A DNA stretch of 64,000 bases from assembly GCA_963848495.1 (NCBI GenBank), contig CAWKDV010000001.1, forward strand, positions 752,773-816,772, given 5' to 3'. Shown piece after piece: positions 26,165-34,114 of this stretch. This DNA is from JAICJR01 sp963848495 (GTDB taxonomy: Bacteria > Actinomycetota > Thermoleophilia > Solirubrobacterales > Thermoleophilaceae). Numbering within the stretch: the first letter of the stretch is position 1; each line of letters begins with the position of its first letter. The position numbers and the translations under genes were made by a program. Below the pieces are notes generated by a model. The model made no database searches and was not told where the DNA came from. It worked only from the letters and a program-made list of their open reading frames with translations.

Positions 26165-26716
26165 TCAGACGTCGAGTGCAATTTGCGGGGGCGGGTAGGT
26201 CAGCCGGCCGTCCTCGACCACGACTGCGAAGTCGGTCAGCTCGTGCTCTGAGAGGCGGCCGTCGGGGCCGATGTGCGCCACCCGCCAGACGCGGACGAGC
26301 AACGCATCGGACAGCAGCCGCCGGTGGCAGCGCCACCACAGGGACTCGGCGCACATCACCGCGGTGGGGCGGGAGCGCGCCAGCGACTCGAGCCGCTCGA
26401 GGCCGCCGGCGAACTCCGGCGTGGTCATGTGGTCCGCGTAGCCCTGGAACTGCTCCTCGCGCCAGCCCGAGTTGGGCGAGCCGGGGAGCGGCCGGCGCCG
26501 TCCGCCAAGCTCGGGGAAGTGCGCGTACTCGATGCCCTCGGCCGGGAGCGATCGCTCCAGCTCTTCGAGGTTGAAGTGGGGCATGCGCCGCGATCGCGGG
26601 TGGATGCGCACGTCGGCGACCGCCTGCACGCCCGCGCCTCTCAGGAGCGAGACCAGCTCCTCGAAGGAATGGGTCGAATGCCCGACGGTGAAGATGTCAT
26701 CCTCGCGGGCAGCCAT
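26165..26716 (-). CDS. DUF488 family protein
   Basis: A 183-residue protein with the DUF488 hallmarks: FTVGHSTHSFEELVSLL, VADVRIHPRSRRMPHFN, YAHFPELGGRRR and a C-terminal MCAESLWWRCHRRLL containing the conserved Cys-Ala-Glu and WxCHR. The molecular role of DUF488 is not established. ATG 26716 shares the palindrome CATG with the start of the divergent ligD-like gene. TAGCTT lies 7 nt upstream, so this gene is probably leaderless and its promoter lies in the ligase gene. Confidence 0.88.
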   Translation of the reverse strand: MAAREDDIFTVGHSTHSFEELVSLLRGAGVQAVADVRIHPRSRRMPHFNLEELERSLPAEGIEYAHFPELGGRRRPLPGSPNSGWREEQFQGYADHMTTPEFAGGLERLESLARSRPTAVMCAESLWWRCHRRLLSDALLVRVWRVAHIGPDGRLSEHELTDFAVVVEDGRLTYPPPQIALDV

Positions 26717-28166
26717 GGCGAAGAAGCTAGGCACATACGATCAGAAGCGCGACTTCCGCAAGACGCCCGAGCCGTCGGGCCGCAAGGCGAAGGCCGGCCG
26801 CAAGACGAAGCAGCCGCGCTTCGTGATCCACGAGCACCACGCCCGCAGCATGCACTGGGACCTGCGGCTCGAGCGCGACGGCGTGCTCGCCTCGTGGGCC
26901 GTGCCCAAGGGCATCCCGCCCGACCCGAAGAAGAACCACCTGGCGGTGCACGTCGAGGACCACCCGATCGACTACATCGACTTCGAGGGCGACATCCCCA
27001 AGGGCGAGTACGGCGCCGGCACGATCCGGATCTGGGACCAGGGCACCTACGAGGCCGAGAAGTTTCGCGACGACGAGGTGATTCTCACCTTCCACGGTGA
27101 GCGCCTGCACGGCCGCTACGCGCTCTTCCAGACGAACGGCAAGAACTGGATGATCCACCGCATGGACCCGCCCGAGGGAGGCGAGCGGGAGCCCCTGCCG
27201 GAGAACCTCAAGCCGATGCTGGCGAAGCTCTCGACCCTCCCGAGGCGCGACCAGGACTACGGCTTCGAGATCAAGTGGGACGGCATCCGGGCGCTGGCCT
27301 ACATCGACGGCGGGCGCATCCGGCTCGTGAACCGCAACGGCCGCGACACCACCAGCCAGTACCCCGAGCTGCGCGAGCTCGGCCGCGAGGCGGGGGCGCT
27401 GCAGATGATCCTCGACGGCGAGGTGGTGGCCTTCGACGAGGCCGGCCGCCCCAGCTTCGAGCGCCTCCAGGGCCGCATGCACCTGGCCTCGGACAGCGCG
27501 GTCCGCCGGCGCATGGAGGACACGCCGGTGGCCTACATGATCTTCGACGTCCTCTTCCTCGAGGGCCACTCCACGCTCGAGCTGCCCTACACCGAGCGCC
27601 GCAGGCTGCTCGACGAGCAGCTAAAGCTCGAGGGCCCCAACTGGCGCACGCCGAGCTATCACGCGGGCGACGGCAAGGCCATGCTCGAGGCGAGCCGCGA
27701 GCGTGGCCTCGAGGGCGTGATCGCCAAGAGGCTCGACTCGGCCTACTACCCCGGCAGGCGCACCGACTTCTGGCTGAAGATCAAGAACGTCCAGCGCCAG
27801 GAGGCGGTGATCGGCGGCTGGATGCCCGGCGAGGGCCGGCGCTTGGACAGCATCGGGTCGCTGACCGTGGGCTACTACGAGGGCGACAAGCTCGTCTACG
27901 CCGGCAACGTCGGCACCGGCTTCAAGGAGGCGGACCTCGTCAAGCTGAAGAAGCTGCTCGAGCCGCTGCGGCGCAAGGACTCGCCTTTCACCGGCCGCCA
28001 GCCGAAGAAGGGCGCGCAGTTCGTGGAGCCGAAGCTCGTGGCCGAGATCGAGTTCCTCGAGTGGACTCGCACCTGGACGCTGCGCGCGCCGTCCTTCAAG
28101 GGGCTGCGCGACGACAGGGACCCGAAGAGCGTCGTGCGCGAGGTGGCGGAGCCGCCGCCCGGCTAG
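26715..28166 (+). CDS. ligD: LigD-type 3'-phosphoesterase and ATP-dependent DNA ligase (no polymerase domain)
   Basis: A 483-residue two-domain NHEJ enzyme. The phosphoesterase domain (about 1-150) has FVIHEHHARSMHWDLRLE and EDHPIDY, matching metal-binding His/Asp positions of LigD. The ligase domain has FEIKWDGIRALAYI with nucleotidyl-lysine K187, VIAKRLDSAYYPGRR, WLKIK and an OB-fold (IGSLTVGYYEGDKL). It heals and seals double-strand-break ends with Ku. The polymerase module is a separate gene at 29631. ATG 26715 overlaps the start of DUF488 on the other strand. Confidence 0.93.
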   Translation: MAKKLGTYDQKRDFRKTPEPSGRKAKAGRKTKQPRFVIHEHHARSMHWDLRLERDGVLASWAVPKGIPPDPKKNHLAVHVEDHPIDYIDFEGDIPKGEYGAGTIRIWDQGTYEAEKFRDDEVILTFHGERLHGRYALFQTNGKNWMIHRMDPPEGGEREPLPENLKPMLAKLSTLPRRDQDYGFEIKWDGIRALAYIDGGRIRLVNRNGRDTTSQYPELRELGREAGALQMILDGEVVAFDEAGRPSFERLQGRMHLASDSAVRRRMEDTPVAYMIFDVLFLEGHSTLELPYTERRRLLDEQLKLEGPNWRTPSYHAGDGKAMLEASRERGLEGVIAKRLDSAYYPGRRTDFWLKIKNVQRQEAVIGGWMPGEGRRLDSIGSLTVGYYEGDKLVYAGNVGTGFKEADLVKLKKLLEPLRRKDSPFTGRQPKKGAQFVEPKLVAEIEFLEWTRTWTLRAPSFKGLRDDRDPKSVVREVAEPPPG

Positions 28167-28558
28167 GCGGCGAGCCCCGAGGGCGGCGAAGCGCCCGGGC
28201 CGGCGTGCTCGTCGAGCCAGGTGAGGATCTGCTCGCGGTCGAGCGAGAAGCTCTCGGCCGGCAGCTCGGCCACGAGGTCGAGCGTCAGGTCGCGGCAGTA
28301 GCGCTCCGCGAGCATCTCGCTGCCGGTCGCGTCGAAGAGCAGCGAGCGCGCCAGCTCACGGGCCGCCAGGCCGCGCCGCCCCCACGCGAAGCCCGGCATG
28401 CGGTGCTCCCCGTGATAGCGCAGCGCGGTCCTGACACCCGCACGTTCCACCCACACGTGGCGACCCCACCAGTCCGCCACTCCCAGGTATCGGGTCCGAG
28501 CCGCGGGGCGAGCGCGACGGCGGGGGAGTGGGGTGGTGAGTGCGGGGTGAGTGGTCAT
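28163..28558 (-). CDS. DUF6166 family protein
   Basis: A 131-residue protein. The DUF6166 pattern is visible as RTRYLGV, HVWVERAG, PGFAWGRRGLAARELARSLLFDA, and a C-terminal VAELPAESFSLDREQILTWL. Function is unknown. The gene is convergent with ligD, their stop codons overlapping by three bases (CTAG). ATG 28558 lacks a ribosome-binding site, as does the alternative upstream in-frame ATG at 28594. Its location inside the NHEJ cluster does not by itself imply a repair role. Confidence 0.7.
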   Translation of the reverse strand: MTTHPALTTPLPRRRARPAARTRYLGVADWWGRHVWVERAGVRTALRYHGEHRMPGFAWGRRGLAARELARSLLFDATGSEMLAERYCRDLTLDLVAELPAESFSLDREQILTWLDEHAGPGASPPSGLAA

Positions 28559-28739
28559 GGAGAAAGTGGACCGCGCGAACCTGTGAGCTTCCATAAGTTC
28601 GCTGAAGAGGTTCTTAAGACCTATACGGATCGGCGCCAACAATCGTCACCGACGTCGCGGCAATTTCCATGCCATTTCGGCTTCTCAGGCGGTTTTCGGG
28701 TAAACCTGTTGAACCTTCGTCCCCGAGGAGCCCTGCGAA
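28559..28739. other. Divergent intergenic region before ku
   Basis: About 180 bases of comparatively AT-rich DNA between DUF6166 and ku. It contains a GCGAAC/GTTCGC inverted repeat with a 16-base spacer near 28575-28602, too widely spaced to be an SOS box. The ku promoter should lie here; no confident -10 box was assigned. Confidence 0.45.
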
Positions 28740-29621
28740 ATGCCAAGGTCGATCTGGAGTGGAGCCATCAGTTTCGGGCTCGTGAACGTGCCCGTGAAGC
28801 TGTACAGCGCGGTCTCGCGCAAGAGCGTGCGCTTCCACCAGCTCCACGACAAGGACGGCGTCCGCATCCAGCAGAAGCGCGTCTGCCCGGCGGACGGCGA
28901 AGAGGTCGCCTACGAGAACATCGTGAAGGGCTACGAGATCAGCCCGGACCGCTACGTCGTGATCGAGCCGGAAGAGCTTGACGCGCTCGACCCGAAGAAG
29001 ACGCGCGCGATCGAGATCCAGGAGTTCGTGGACCTCGATGAAATCGACCCGATCTACTTCGATCACCCGTACTACCTCGCGCCCGACACCGGCGCCTCCA
29101 AGGCCTACCGCCTCCTGCTCGAGGCGATGCGCGAGACGAACAAGGTGGCGATCGCCCGCGTGGTGATCCGCCAGAAGGAGAACCTGGTGGCGATCCGCGC
29201 CAGCGGCAATGCGCTGGCGATGGCGACGATGGTCTTCCACGACGAGGTGGTGCCGCCGGACGCGATCGACGACCTGCCGGAGGAGGACGTCGAGGTCTCG
29301 GAGCGCGAGGTCCAGATGGCGCAACAGCTGATCGACTCGCTCACCGCCGACTTCGAGCCCGAGAAGTACCACGACGAGTACCGCGAGCGGGTGCTCGAGC
29401 TGATCGAGGCGAAGGCCGCCGGCGAGACCATCACGGTGCAGCCGCCGGAGGAGCCGGCGAAGGTGCCGGACCTCATGGCCGCGCTCGAGCAGAGCCTTGC
29501 GGCCGCCCAGAAGAGCGGCGGCAGCTCGCGCACGCGCAAGCGCGCGGCCGCGGGCGACGGCGGGGAGCCGGCCAAGAAGCCGTCCCGGCGCGGCTCGGGC
29601 CGCACGACCGCGAAGAAGTAG
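28740..29621 (+). CDS. ku: Ku protein (NHEJ end-binding)
   Basis: A 293-residue bacterial Ku. It opens PRSIWSGAISFGLVNVPVKLY, then VRFHQLHDKDGVRIQ, YEISPDRYVVIEPEELDAL, FDHPYYLAPDTGASKAYRLL and VEVSEREVQMAQQLIDSL: the core beta-barrel and arm. The tail (SRTRKRAAAGDGGEPAKKPS) is basic and probably binds DNA. It forms a ring on DNA ends and recruits LigD. GAGGAG precedes ATG 28740. The LigD polymerase gene starts nine bases after its stop. Confidence 0.96.
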   Translation: MPRSIWSGAISFGLVNVPVKLYSAVSRKSVRFHQLHDKDGVRIQQKRVCPADGEEVAYENIVKGYEISPDRYVVIEPEELDALDPKKTRAIEIQEFVDLDEIDPIYFDHPYYLAPDTGASKAYRLLLEAMRETNKVAIARVVIRQKENLVAIRASGNALAMATMVFHDEVVPPDAIDDLPEEDVEVSEREVQMAQQLIDSLTADFEPEKYHDEYRERVLELIEAKAAGETITVQPPEEPAKVPDLMAALEQSLAAAQKSGGSSRTRKRAAAGDGGEPAKKPSRRGSGRTTAKK

Positions 29622-29630
29622 CGGCTGGCC

Positions 29631-30539
29631 TTGGCCCGCACGGCCAGCGTGGAGGTCGAGGTCGGCGGCAAGCAGTTGCGGCTGTCCAACCTCGACAAGG
29701 TCCTCTACCCCGCGGTGGGCTTCACCAAGGGGCAGGTGATCGACTACTACACGCGCGTGGCTCCGGTGCTGCTGCCGCACCTGAAGGACCGGCCGCTGAC
29801 GCTGAAGCGCTACCCGAATGGCGTGGAGGACAAGTTCTTCTACGAGAAGCAGGCGCCCTCGCACCGGCCCGACTGGGTGAAGACCGTGCCGGTGCCGGCC
29901 CGCGGGCGCACTATCGACTTCGTGCTCTGCAACGACCTGCCGACCCTCGTCTGGCTCGCCAACCTGGCCGATCTCGAGCTGCACACCTCGCTCTCGAAGA
30001 AGCAGGACATCGAGAAGCCCATGACCCTCGCGTTCGACCTCGACCCTGGGCCGCCGGCCACGATCGTCGAATGCGCCGAGGTGGCCCTGCTTCTGCGTGA
30101 GCTGTTCGAGAACTGGGACCTCCAGAGCTTCCCCAAGGCGAGCGGGTCGAAGGGCATGCAGCTCTACGTGCCGCTCAACACCAAGGTCAGCTACGACGAC
30201 ACCAAGCCGTTCGCCAAGGCGCTGGCCGAGCTGCTGGCCAAGCAGCATCCCGAGCTGGTCGTGTCGAGCCAGAAGAAGGAGCTGCGCCGGCGCAAGGTGC
30301 TGGTCGACTGGAGCCAGAACGACGAGCACAAGACGACGATCAACGTCTACTCGCTGCGCGCGAAGGAGCGGCCGACGGTCTCGAACCCGCTGACCTGGGA
30401 CGAGGTGGAGGCGCTGGTCGACTCAGGCGATCCGGAGTCCGCGGTGTTCGACTCGGACGACGTGCTCCAGCGGGTGGAGGAGCACGGCGACCTGTTCGAG
30501 CCGGTCGTGACGCTCAAGCAGAAGCTGCCGAAGCTCTAG
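29631..30539 (+). CDS. LigD-type NHEJ polymerase/primase (stand-alone)
   Basis: A 302-residue archaeo-eukaryotic-primase-type polymerase domain of LigD. LSNLDKVLYPAVGFTKGQVIDYY, TLKRYPNGVEDKFFYEK, the catalytic acidic pair in LAFDLDPG, KASGSKGMQLYVPL and VLVDWSQNDEHKTTINVYSLRAKERPTVS (split by me only for length) are typical. It extends broken ends with ribo- or deoxynucleotides during NHEJ. The start is TTG 29631, nine bases after ku. Stop codons overlap with the convergent DUF1360 gene. Confidence 0.93.
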   Translation: MARTASVEVEVGGKQLRLSNLDKVLYPAVGFTKGQVIDYYTRVAPVLLPHLKDRPLTLKRYPNGVEDKFFYEKQAPSHRPDWVKTVPVPARGRTIDFVLCNDLPTLVWLANLADLELHTSLSKKQDIEKPMTLAFDLDPGPPATIVECAEVALLLRELFENWDLQSFPKASGSKGMQLYVPLNTKVSYDDTKPFAKALAELLAKQHPELVVSSQKKELRRRKVLVDWSQNDEHKTTINVYSLRAKERPTVSNPLTWDEVEALVDSGDPESAVFDSDDVLQRVEEHGDLFEPVVTLKQKLPKL

Positions 30540-30997
30540 CCAGCCCCCGCACCGTTGGCCTTGGCCCGCGCCCAGGCGAAGCCCGCCTGCATGAAGTCGT
30601 TGACGGCCGAGGTGGCCAGCACCGAGTACACCACGCGGCCCGCCGTGGGCGAGGCGATGCGCAGTCCGACGATGCCCAGCCCGCTCCACGCGCCGACGCA
30701 GCGGGTGCAGGTCACGAGCTCTCCCACCGCACGCTGGAGCCGAGTGCCGCGCGGGCGGCCGCCGTGCAGCGGGTCCTCCACGAACGGCTCGCGCACCCAG
30801 GTGCCGATCCGCTCGCGCGCCACGACCTTCGACACCGCGAAGGTGGCGGCGCCGAGCGGCAGCAGCTCGGCGGCGCGGATCGGGTCCTGCTTGGCGCGCT
30901 CGCGCGTGGCGTAGACGAGACCTGTCAGCAGCACGCCGTAGACGGCGTTCAGCGCGGCGTAGTCCTCTGGCTCGACGTGGTCGCTCACCCCCAACAC
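30536..30997 (-). CDS. DUF1360 family membrane protein
   Basis: A 153-residue protein with the DUF1360 signature: an N-terminal helix, KVVARERIGTWVREPFVE, and the cysteine-bearing LVTCTRCVGAWSGLGIVGL helix followed by a last hydrophobic helix. Homologues in Bacillus are sporulation-associated (YjcA-like); here the role is unknown. Its end overlaps the LigD polymerase stop by four bases. Confidence 0.8.
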   Translation of the reverse strand: MLGVSDHVEPEDYAALNAVYGVLLTGLVYATRERAKQDPIRAAELLPLGAATFAVSKVVARERIGTWVREPFVEDPLHGGRPRGTRLQRAVGELVTCTRCVGAWSGLGIVGLRIASPTAGRVVYSVLATSAVNDFMQAGFAWARAKANGAGAG

Positions 30998-31041
30998 TTA
31001 CCCACGCGGGCGCCGGGCCAACCTGTGGCTACCGTTAGCTC

Positions 31042-32091
31042 ATGGTCGACTGGTCACTCGCACGGCAGATCGCGCACTTCGCCGCGGGCGGCGCGCAGGT
31101 GCCGGACCTGGGCGTGGACCTCGGCCGCCTGTCGACGGACGCCGAGGCGCAGGTGGCCCGTTACACCGGCCTCACGCTGCCCGGCCCGGCCCCGGCGCCG
31201 GAGCTCGTCGATCGCGTGACCTGGGCCGACGTCAACCTCGACACGCTCGCGAGCTTCCTCGATCCGGTGGGCGGCCGCCTGGACGACCGCCTGCAGAGCG
31301 CCGGCCCGCTGGCGGGCCCGCTGCGTGCCGCTGCCGGCGCCACTCTGGCCGCCGAGGTGGGCCTGGTGGCCGGCTACATGTCGCAGCGGGTGCTCGGCCA
31401 GTACGAGATTTCGCTGCTCCAACCCGAGCAGCCGGCGCGCCTCTTGTTCGTCGGCCCCAACCTTCTCAAGGCGATCGGCGACATGCAGCTCGACCGCGAG
31501 GAGTTCCTCGCCTGGATCGTGTTCCACGAGGTCACGCACGTGTTCCAGCTCAGCGGCGTGAGCTGGCTGCGGCCCTACCTGGCGCGCATGCTGCGCGAGT
31601 ACCTCGAGACCGTGGAGGTGCAGATCCAGCGTGGGGCCGCCGGCGGCCTGCCGTCCTTCCCGAGCCCGAGCGAGATCGCCGAGGCCTACCGCGAGGGCGG
31701 TCTCGTCGCGCTCGTGCAGAACAAGGAGCAGCGCGGCCTGCTCTGGCGCCTGCAGGCGGTGATGGCCGTGATCGAGGGCTACTCGGAGCACGTGATGGAC
31801 GCGATCGGCGCCGAGGTGCTGCCGGGCTACGAGAAGCTGCGCGAGGCGATGGACCGCCGGCGCGAGAGCCGCTCGGCGCCCCAGCGCATCCTCGAGCGCC
31901 TGCTCGGGCTCGACCTGAAGATGCGCCAGTACACCCTGGGCAAGAAGTTCTCCGACGAGGTCGTGAAGGCCGGCGGGATCGAGACGCTCAACAAGGTCTG
32001 GGAATCCGAGGAGCTCCTCCCCACTTTGGAGGAAATAGAGCATCCCCAAAGCTGGGTAGCTCGCGTTCAGAAGACACCAGCGGCAGCGTAG
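31042..32091 (+). CDS. Zinc-dependent metalloprotease of the DUF2342 (coenzyme F420-associated) family
   Basis: A 349-residue protein with the zincin motif HEVTH (162-166) in IVFHEVTHVFQLSG and a downstream helix with EGYSEHVMDAIG supplying the likely third ligand. The long helical frame and the LLFVGPNLLKAI segment match DUF2342, common in actinobacteria and often near F420 genes. No F420 genes are in this window. TACCGT lies six bases before ATG 31042, so the mRNA may be leaderless. The substrate is unknown. Confidence 0.85.
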   Translation: MVDWSLARQIAHFAAGGAQVPDLGVDLGRLSTDAEAQVARYTGLTLPGPAPAPELVDRVTWADVNLDTLASFLDPVGGRLDDRLQSAGPLAGPLRAAAGATLAAEVGLVAGYMSQRVLGQYEISLLQPEQPARLLFVGPNLLKAIGDMQLDREEFLAWIVFHEVTHVFQLSGVSWLRPYLARMLREYLETVEVQIQRGAAGGLPSFPSPSEIAEAYREGGLVALVQNKEQRGLLWRLQAVMAVIEGYSEHVMDAIGAEVLPGYEKLREAMDRRRESRSAPQRILERLLGLDLKMRQYTLGKKFSDEVVKAGGIETLNKVWESEELLPTLEEIEHPQSWVARVQKTPAAA

Positions 32092-32112
32092 AAAGCCCTG
32101 CAAATCGCGGCC

Positions 32113-32139
32113 TCCGCAGTCTGCAATTCCGCAGTCCGC
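32113..32139. repeat. Degenerate CCGCAGT heptamer array
   Basis: Units CCGCAGT, CTGCAAT and CCGCAGT with one extra base between them, located 22 bases after the DUF2342 stop and just upstream of the SOS-box promoter. It is a worn copy of the heptamer seen at 13119 and 44052. Confidence 0.75.
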
Positions 32140-32148
32140 GATCCCATG

Positions 32149-32176
32149 TTACGAACGGGCGTTCGCAGGGTATACA
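32149..32176 (+). promoter_or_regulatory. Promoter with overlapping LexA (SOS) box
   Basis: -35-like TTACGA (32149-32154) and -10-like TATACA (32171-32176) with a 16-bp spacer. The perfect 14-bp palindrome CGAACGGGCGTTCG (32152-32165) overlaps the -35 box and matches the actinobacterial/Bacillus LexA site GAAC-N4-GTTC. LexA binding here would block transcription of the histone-like gene at 32236. The box match is direct; LexA control is inferred. Confidence 0.7.
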
Positions 32177-32235
32177 CTGTAGATCGTTAGATCTAATATC
32201 CTTAGACCCGAGTAGATCCCGCCAGGGAGGATCCA

Positions 32236-32793
32236 ATGGCTACCCAGACCCCAACGCAGCGGAGCGCAGCCGGCAAGAAGGCTGCCGCCACCCGCAAGCG
32301 CACCACCGCGAGCCGCAGTGCTCGCACCACGAGCCGTAGCGCTCGTACCACCGCTCGCAGCGCCAGCACCACCGCGAGCACCCGCGCAAAGGCCGAGGCC
32401 AAGGGCTTCGAGGCCCTCGCTCTTCAGGCCGAGCGCGCCGTTCTCATCCCCGTCGGCGCGGCCCTCACCGTCCGCGACAACGTGGTCGAGACGGTGAAGC
32501 CCTTCACGAGCCGTGACAGCGCCGAGCGCGAGATCACGCAGCTCCAGAAGCGCGTCGTCACCAACCTGCGCAAGTTCGAGCGCCGTGGCAACACCGCTCG
32601 CAACCAGCTGCAGCGTCAGATCAAGCGCAACAGGACCCAGGTCGAGCGCTACGTGCGGCGCAACCGCCGCAGCATCGAGACCCAGGTCCGGTCCACCCGC
32701 CGCGACATCGAGTCGCAGCTCAAGGTTGTGCGCCGTGACGTCGAGCGTGGCGCGAGTGACCTGGTGTCTAACGTGACCAACAACGTCGCGTAA
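32236..32793 (+). CDS. Basic histone-H1-like/coiled-coil protein, SOS-box controlled candidate
   Basis: A 185-residue protein of two parts. Residues 1-55 are low-complexity Lys/Arg/Ser/Thr/Ala with SARTT repeats, like H1-type tails. Residues 56-185 form a long amphipathic helix or coiled coil rich in Arg and Gln (ITQLQKRVVTNLRKFERRG, QVERYVRRNRRSIETQ, SQLKVVRRDVERGASD). It has no signal peptide. DNA binding is the natural guess, by comparison with bacterial H1-like and HBHA-type proteins. GGGAGGA precedes ATG 32236. A LexA box lies about 70 bp upstream and a strong terminator follows. Confidence 0.8.
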   Translation: MATQTPTQRSAAGKKAAATRKRTTASRSARTTSRSARTTARSASTTASTRAKAEAKGFEALALQAERAVLIPVGAALTVRDNVVETVKPFTSRDSAEREITQLQKRVVTNLRKFERRGNTARNQLQRQIKRNRTQVERYVRRNRRSIETQVRSTRRDIESQLKVVRRDVERGASDLVSNVTNNVA

Positions 32794-32804
32794 GACGGAC
32801 TTCC

Positions 32805-32835
32805 CCCCGCGCCGCCTGAGAGGTGCGGCGCGGGG
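32805..32835 (+). terminator. Terminator of the histone-like gene
   Basis: Perfect 11-bp stem CCCCGCGCCGC / GCGGCGCGGGG with a 9-nt loop, 11 bases after the stop codon. First of three consecutive hairpins in this gap. Confidence 0.8.
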
Positions 32836-32839
32836 TAAG

Positions 32840-32866
32840 ACTGCCGGCCTCATATTCGCCGGCAGT
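32840..32866. terminator. Second hairpin in the gap before mrp
   Basis: Perfect 9-bp stem ACTGCCGGC / GCCGGCAGT with a 9-nt AT-rich loop (CTCATATTC), four bases after the previous hairpin. Confidence 0.6.
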
Positions 32867-32888
32867 AGTAGTACCTCTCCTCCCTCAG

Positions 32889-32914
32889 CCGGCGGGGCCC
32901 TCGGGCCCCGCCGG
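32889..32914. terminator. Third hairpin in the gap before mrp
   Basis: Perfect 12-bp stem CCGGCGGGGCCC / GGGCCCCGCCGG with a 2-nt spacer, followed by TGTCGTTTTCG. The T-run after it makes it a good plus-strand terminator. It lies 55 bases before the mrp start. Confidence 0.65.
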
Positions 32915-32968
32915 TGTCGTTTTCGCCGCCGCTTCGGCATCTCGGCCCTGTTTGCTTCAATCAGGTAC

Positions 32969-34108
32969 ATGCCCACCAAAGAACAGGTCACCGAGGCCCT
33001 ACGGCCGGTCATCGATCCCGAGCTGCGCCAGAGCATCGTCGACCTCGGCATGGTCAGGTCGATCGACATCCACGACGACGGTCGCGTCGACGTGGTCGTC
33101 TCCCTCACCACGCCGGGATGCCCGATCCGCTCCCACTTCCAGACGGCCGTCATCGAGCAGGTGTCCGCGCTCGAGGGCGTGCGGCACGTGCAGGTGGGCT
33201 TCGACGTCCTGTCGGCCCAGGAGAAGCAGGGCCTGCAGCAGAAGCTCGGCCGCGGCAACCTGCCCGAGGGCTCGCTGGCGCAGGTCCGCAACATCATCTG
33301 CGTGGCGTCGGGCAAGGGCGGCGTGGGCAAGTCCACGATGACCGCCAACCTGGCGGCCGCGCTGTTCAGCGAGGGCAAGCAGACCGCGGCGCTCGACGCA
33401 GACGTCTGGGGCTACTCCATCCCGCGCATGCTCGGCGTGGAGGGGCGGCCGCAGGTCTCCGCGCAGCGCAAGATCATCCCGCTCACCTCGCGCACCGGCG
33501 TCAAGACGATGTCGATCCAGTACTTCCTGGAGGAGGCCGACCAGGCGATCACCTGGCGCGGCCCGATGCTCCACAAGGCCATCCGCCAGTTCCTCGAGGA
33601 CGTGGACTGGGGCGAGCTCGACTACCTGCTGATCGACCTGCCGCCGGGCACCGGCGACGTGTCGATGACGCTGTCGCAGCTCCTCCCGCAGGCCAAGTTC
33701 GTGGTGGTCACCACGCCGCAGCCGGCCGCCCAGAAGGTGGCCAAGCGCGCGGCCGAGAGCGCCCGCCGCTTCGACCTCGACATCGCCGGAGTGATCGAGA
33801 ACATGTCCGGCTTCACGACGCCTGACGGCCAGCGCTTCACGATCTTCGGCGAGGGCGGGGGCCAGCTCCTGGCGGACGAGCTGGACGTGCCGCTGCTCGG
33901 CAAGATCCCGCTCCAGGAGGAGCTCCGCGTGGGGGCCGACACCGGCGAGCCGCTGGTGATCACCGACCCCGACGCTCCGGCCTCACAGGCCATCTACCAC
34001 ACGGCGCGCGGCCTGATCGCCGCCACGCCTCAGGAGATCCCGGTGCTGCAGGTGGCCTCGCCGTTCCCCAGCTCGGTCAGCGGCACCGCGCTGCCGATGG
34101 CGCAGTAG
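32969..34108 (+). CDS. mrp: Mrp/NBP35-family Fe-S cluster carrier ATPase
   Basis: A 379-residue protein. An N-terminal MIP18/DUF59 domain (VTEALRPVIDPELRQSIVDLG, with TTPGCPIR) precedes a P-loop ATPase with deviant Walker A SGKGGVGKST (114-123), and IDLPPGTGDVSMTLSQL. These cytosolic proteins carry and deliver Fe-S clusters. The usual CxxC after the NMS motif is replaced by TTPDG, so the classical bridging-cluster cysteines are missing. A ferredoxin gene is convergent just downstream, a functionally fitting neighbour. Confidence 0.93.
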   Translation: MPTKEQVTEALRPVIDPELRQSIVDLGMVRSIDIHDDGRVDVVVSLTTPGCPIRSHFQTAVIEQVSALEGVRHVQVGFDVLSAQEKQGLQQKLGRGNLPEGSLAQVRNIICVASGKGGVGKSTMTANLAAALFSEGKQTAALDADVWGYSIPRMLGVEGRPQVSAQRKIIPLTSRTGVKTMSIQYFLEEADQAITWRGPMLHKAIRQFLEDVDWGELDYLLIDLPPGTGDVSMTLSQLLPQAKFVVVTTPQPAAQKVAKRAAESARRFDLDIAGVIENMSGFTTPDGQRFTIFGEGGGQLLADELDVPLLGKIPLQEELRVGADTGEPLVITDPDAPASQAIYHTARGLIAATPQEIPVLQVASPFPSSVSGTALPMAQ

Positions 34109-34114
34109 CCGCCG

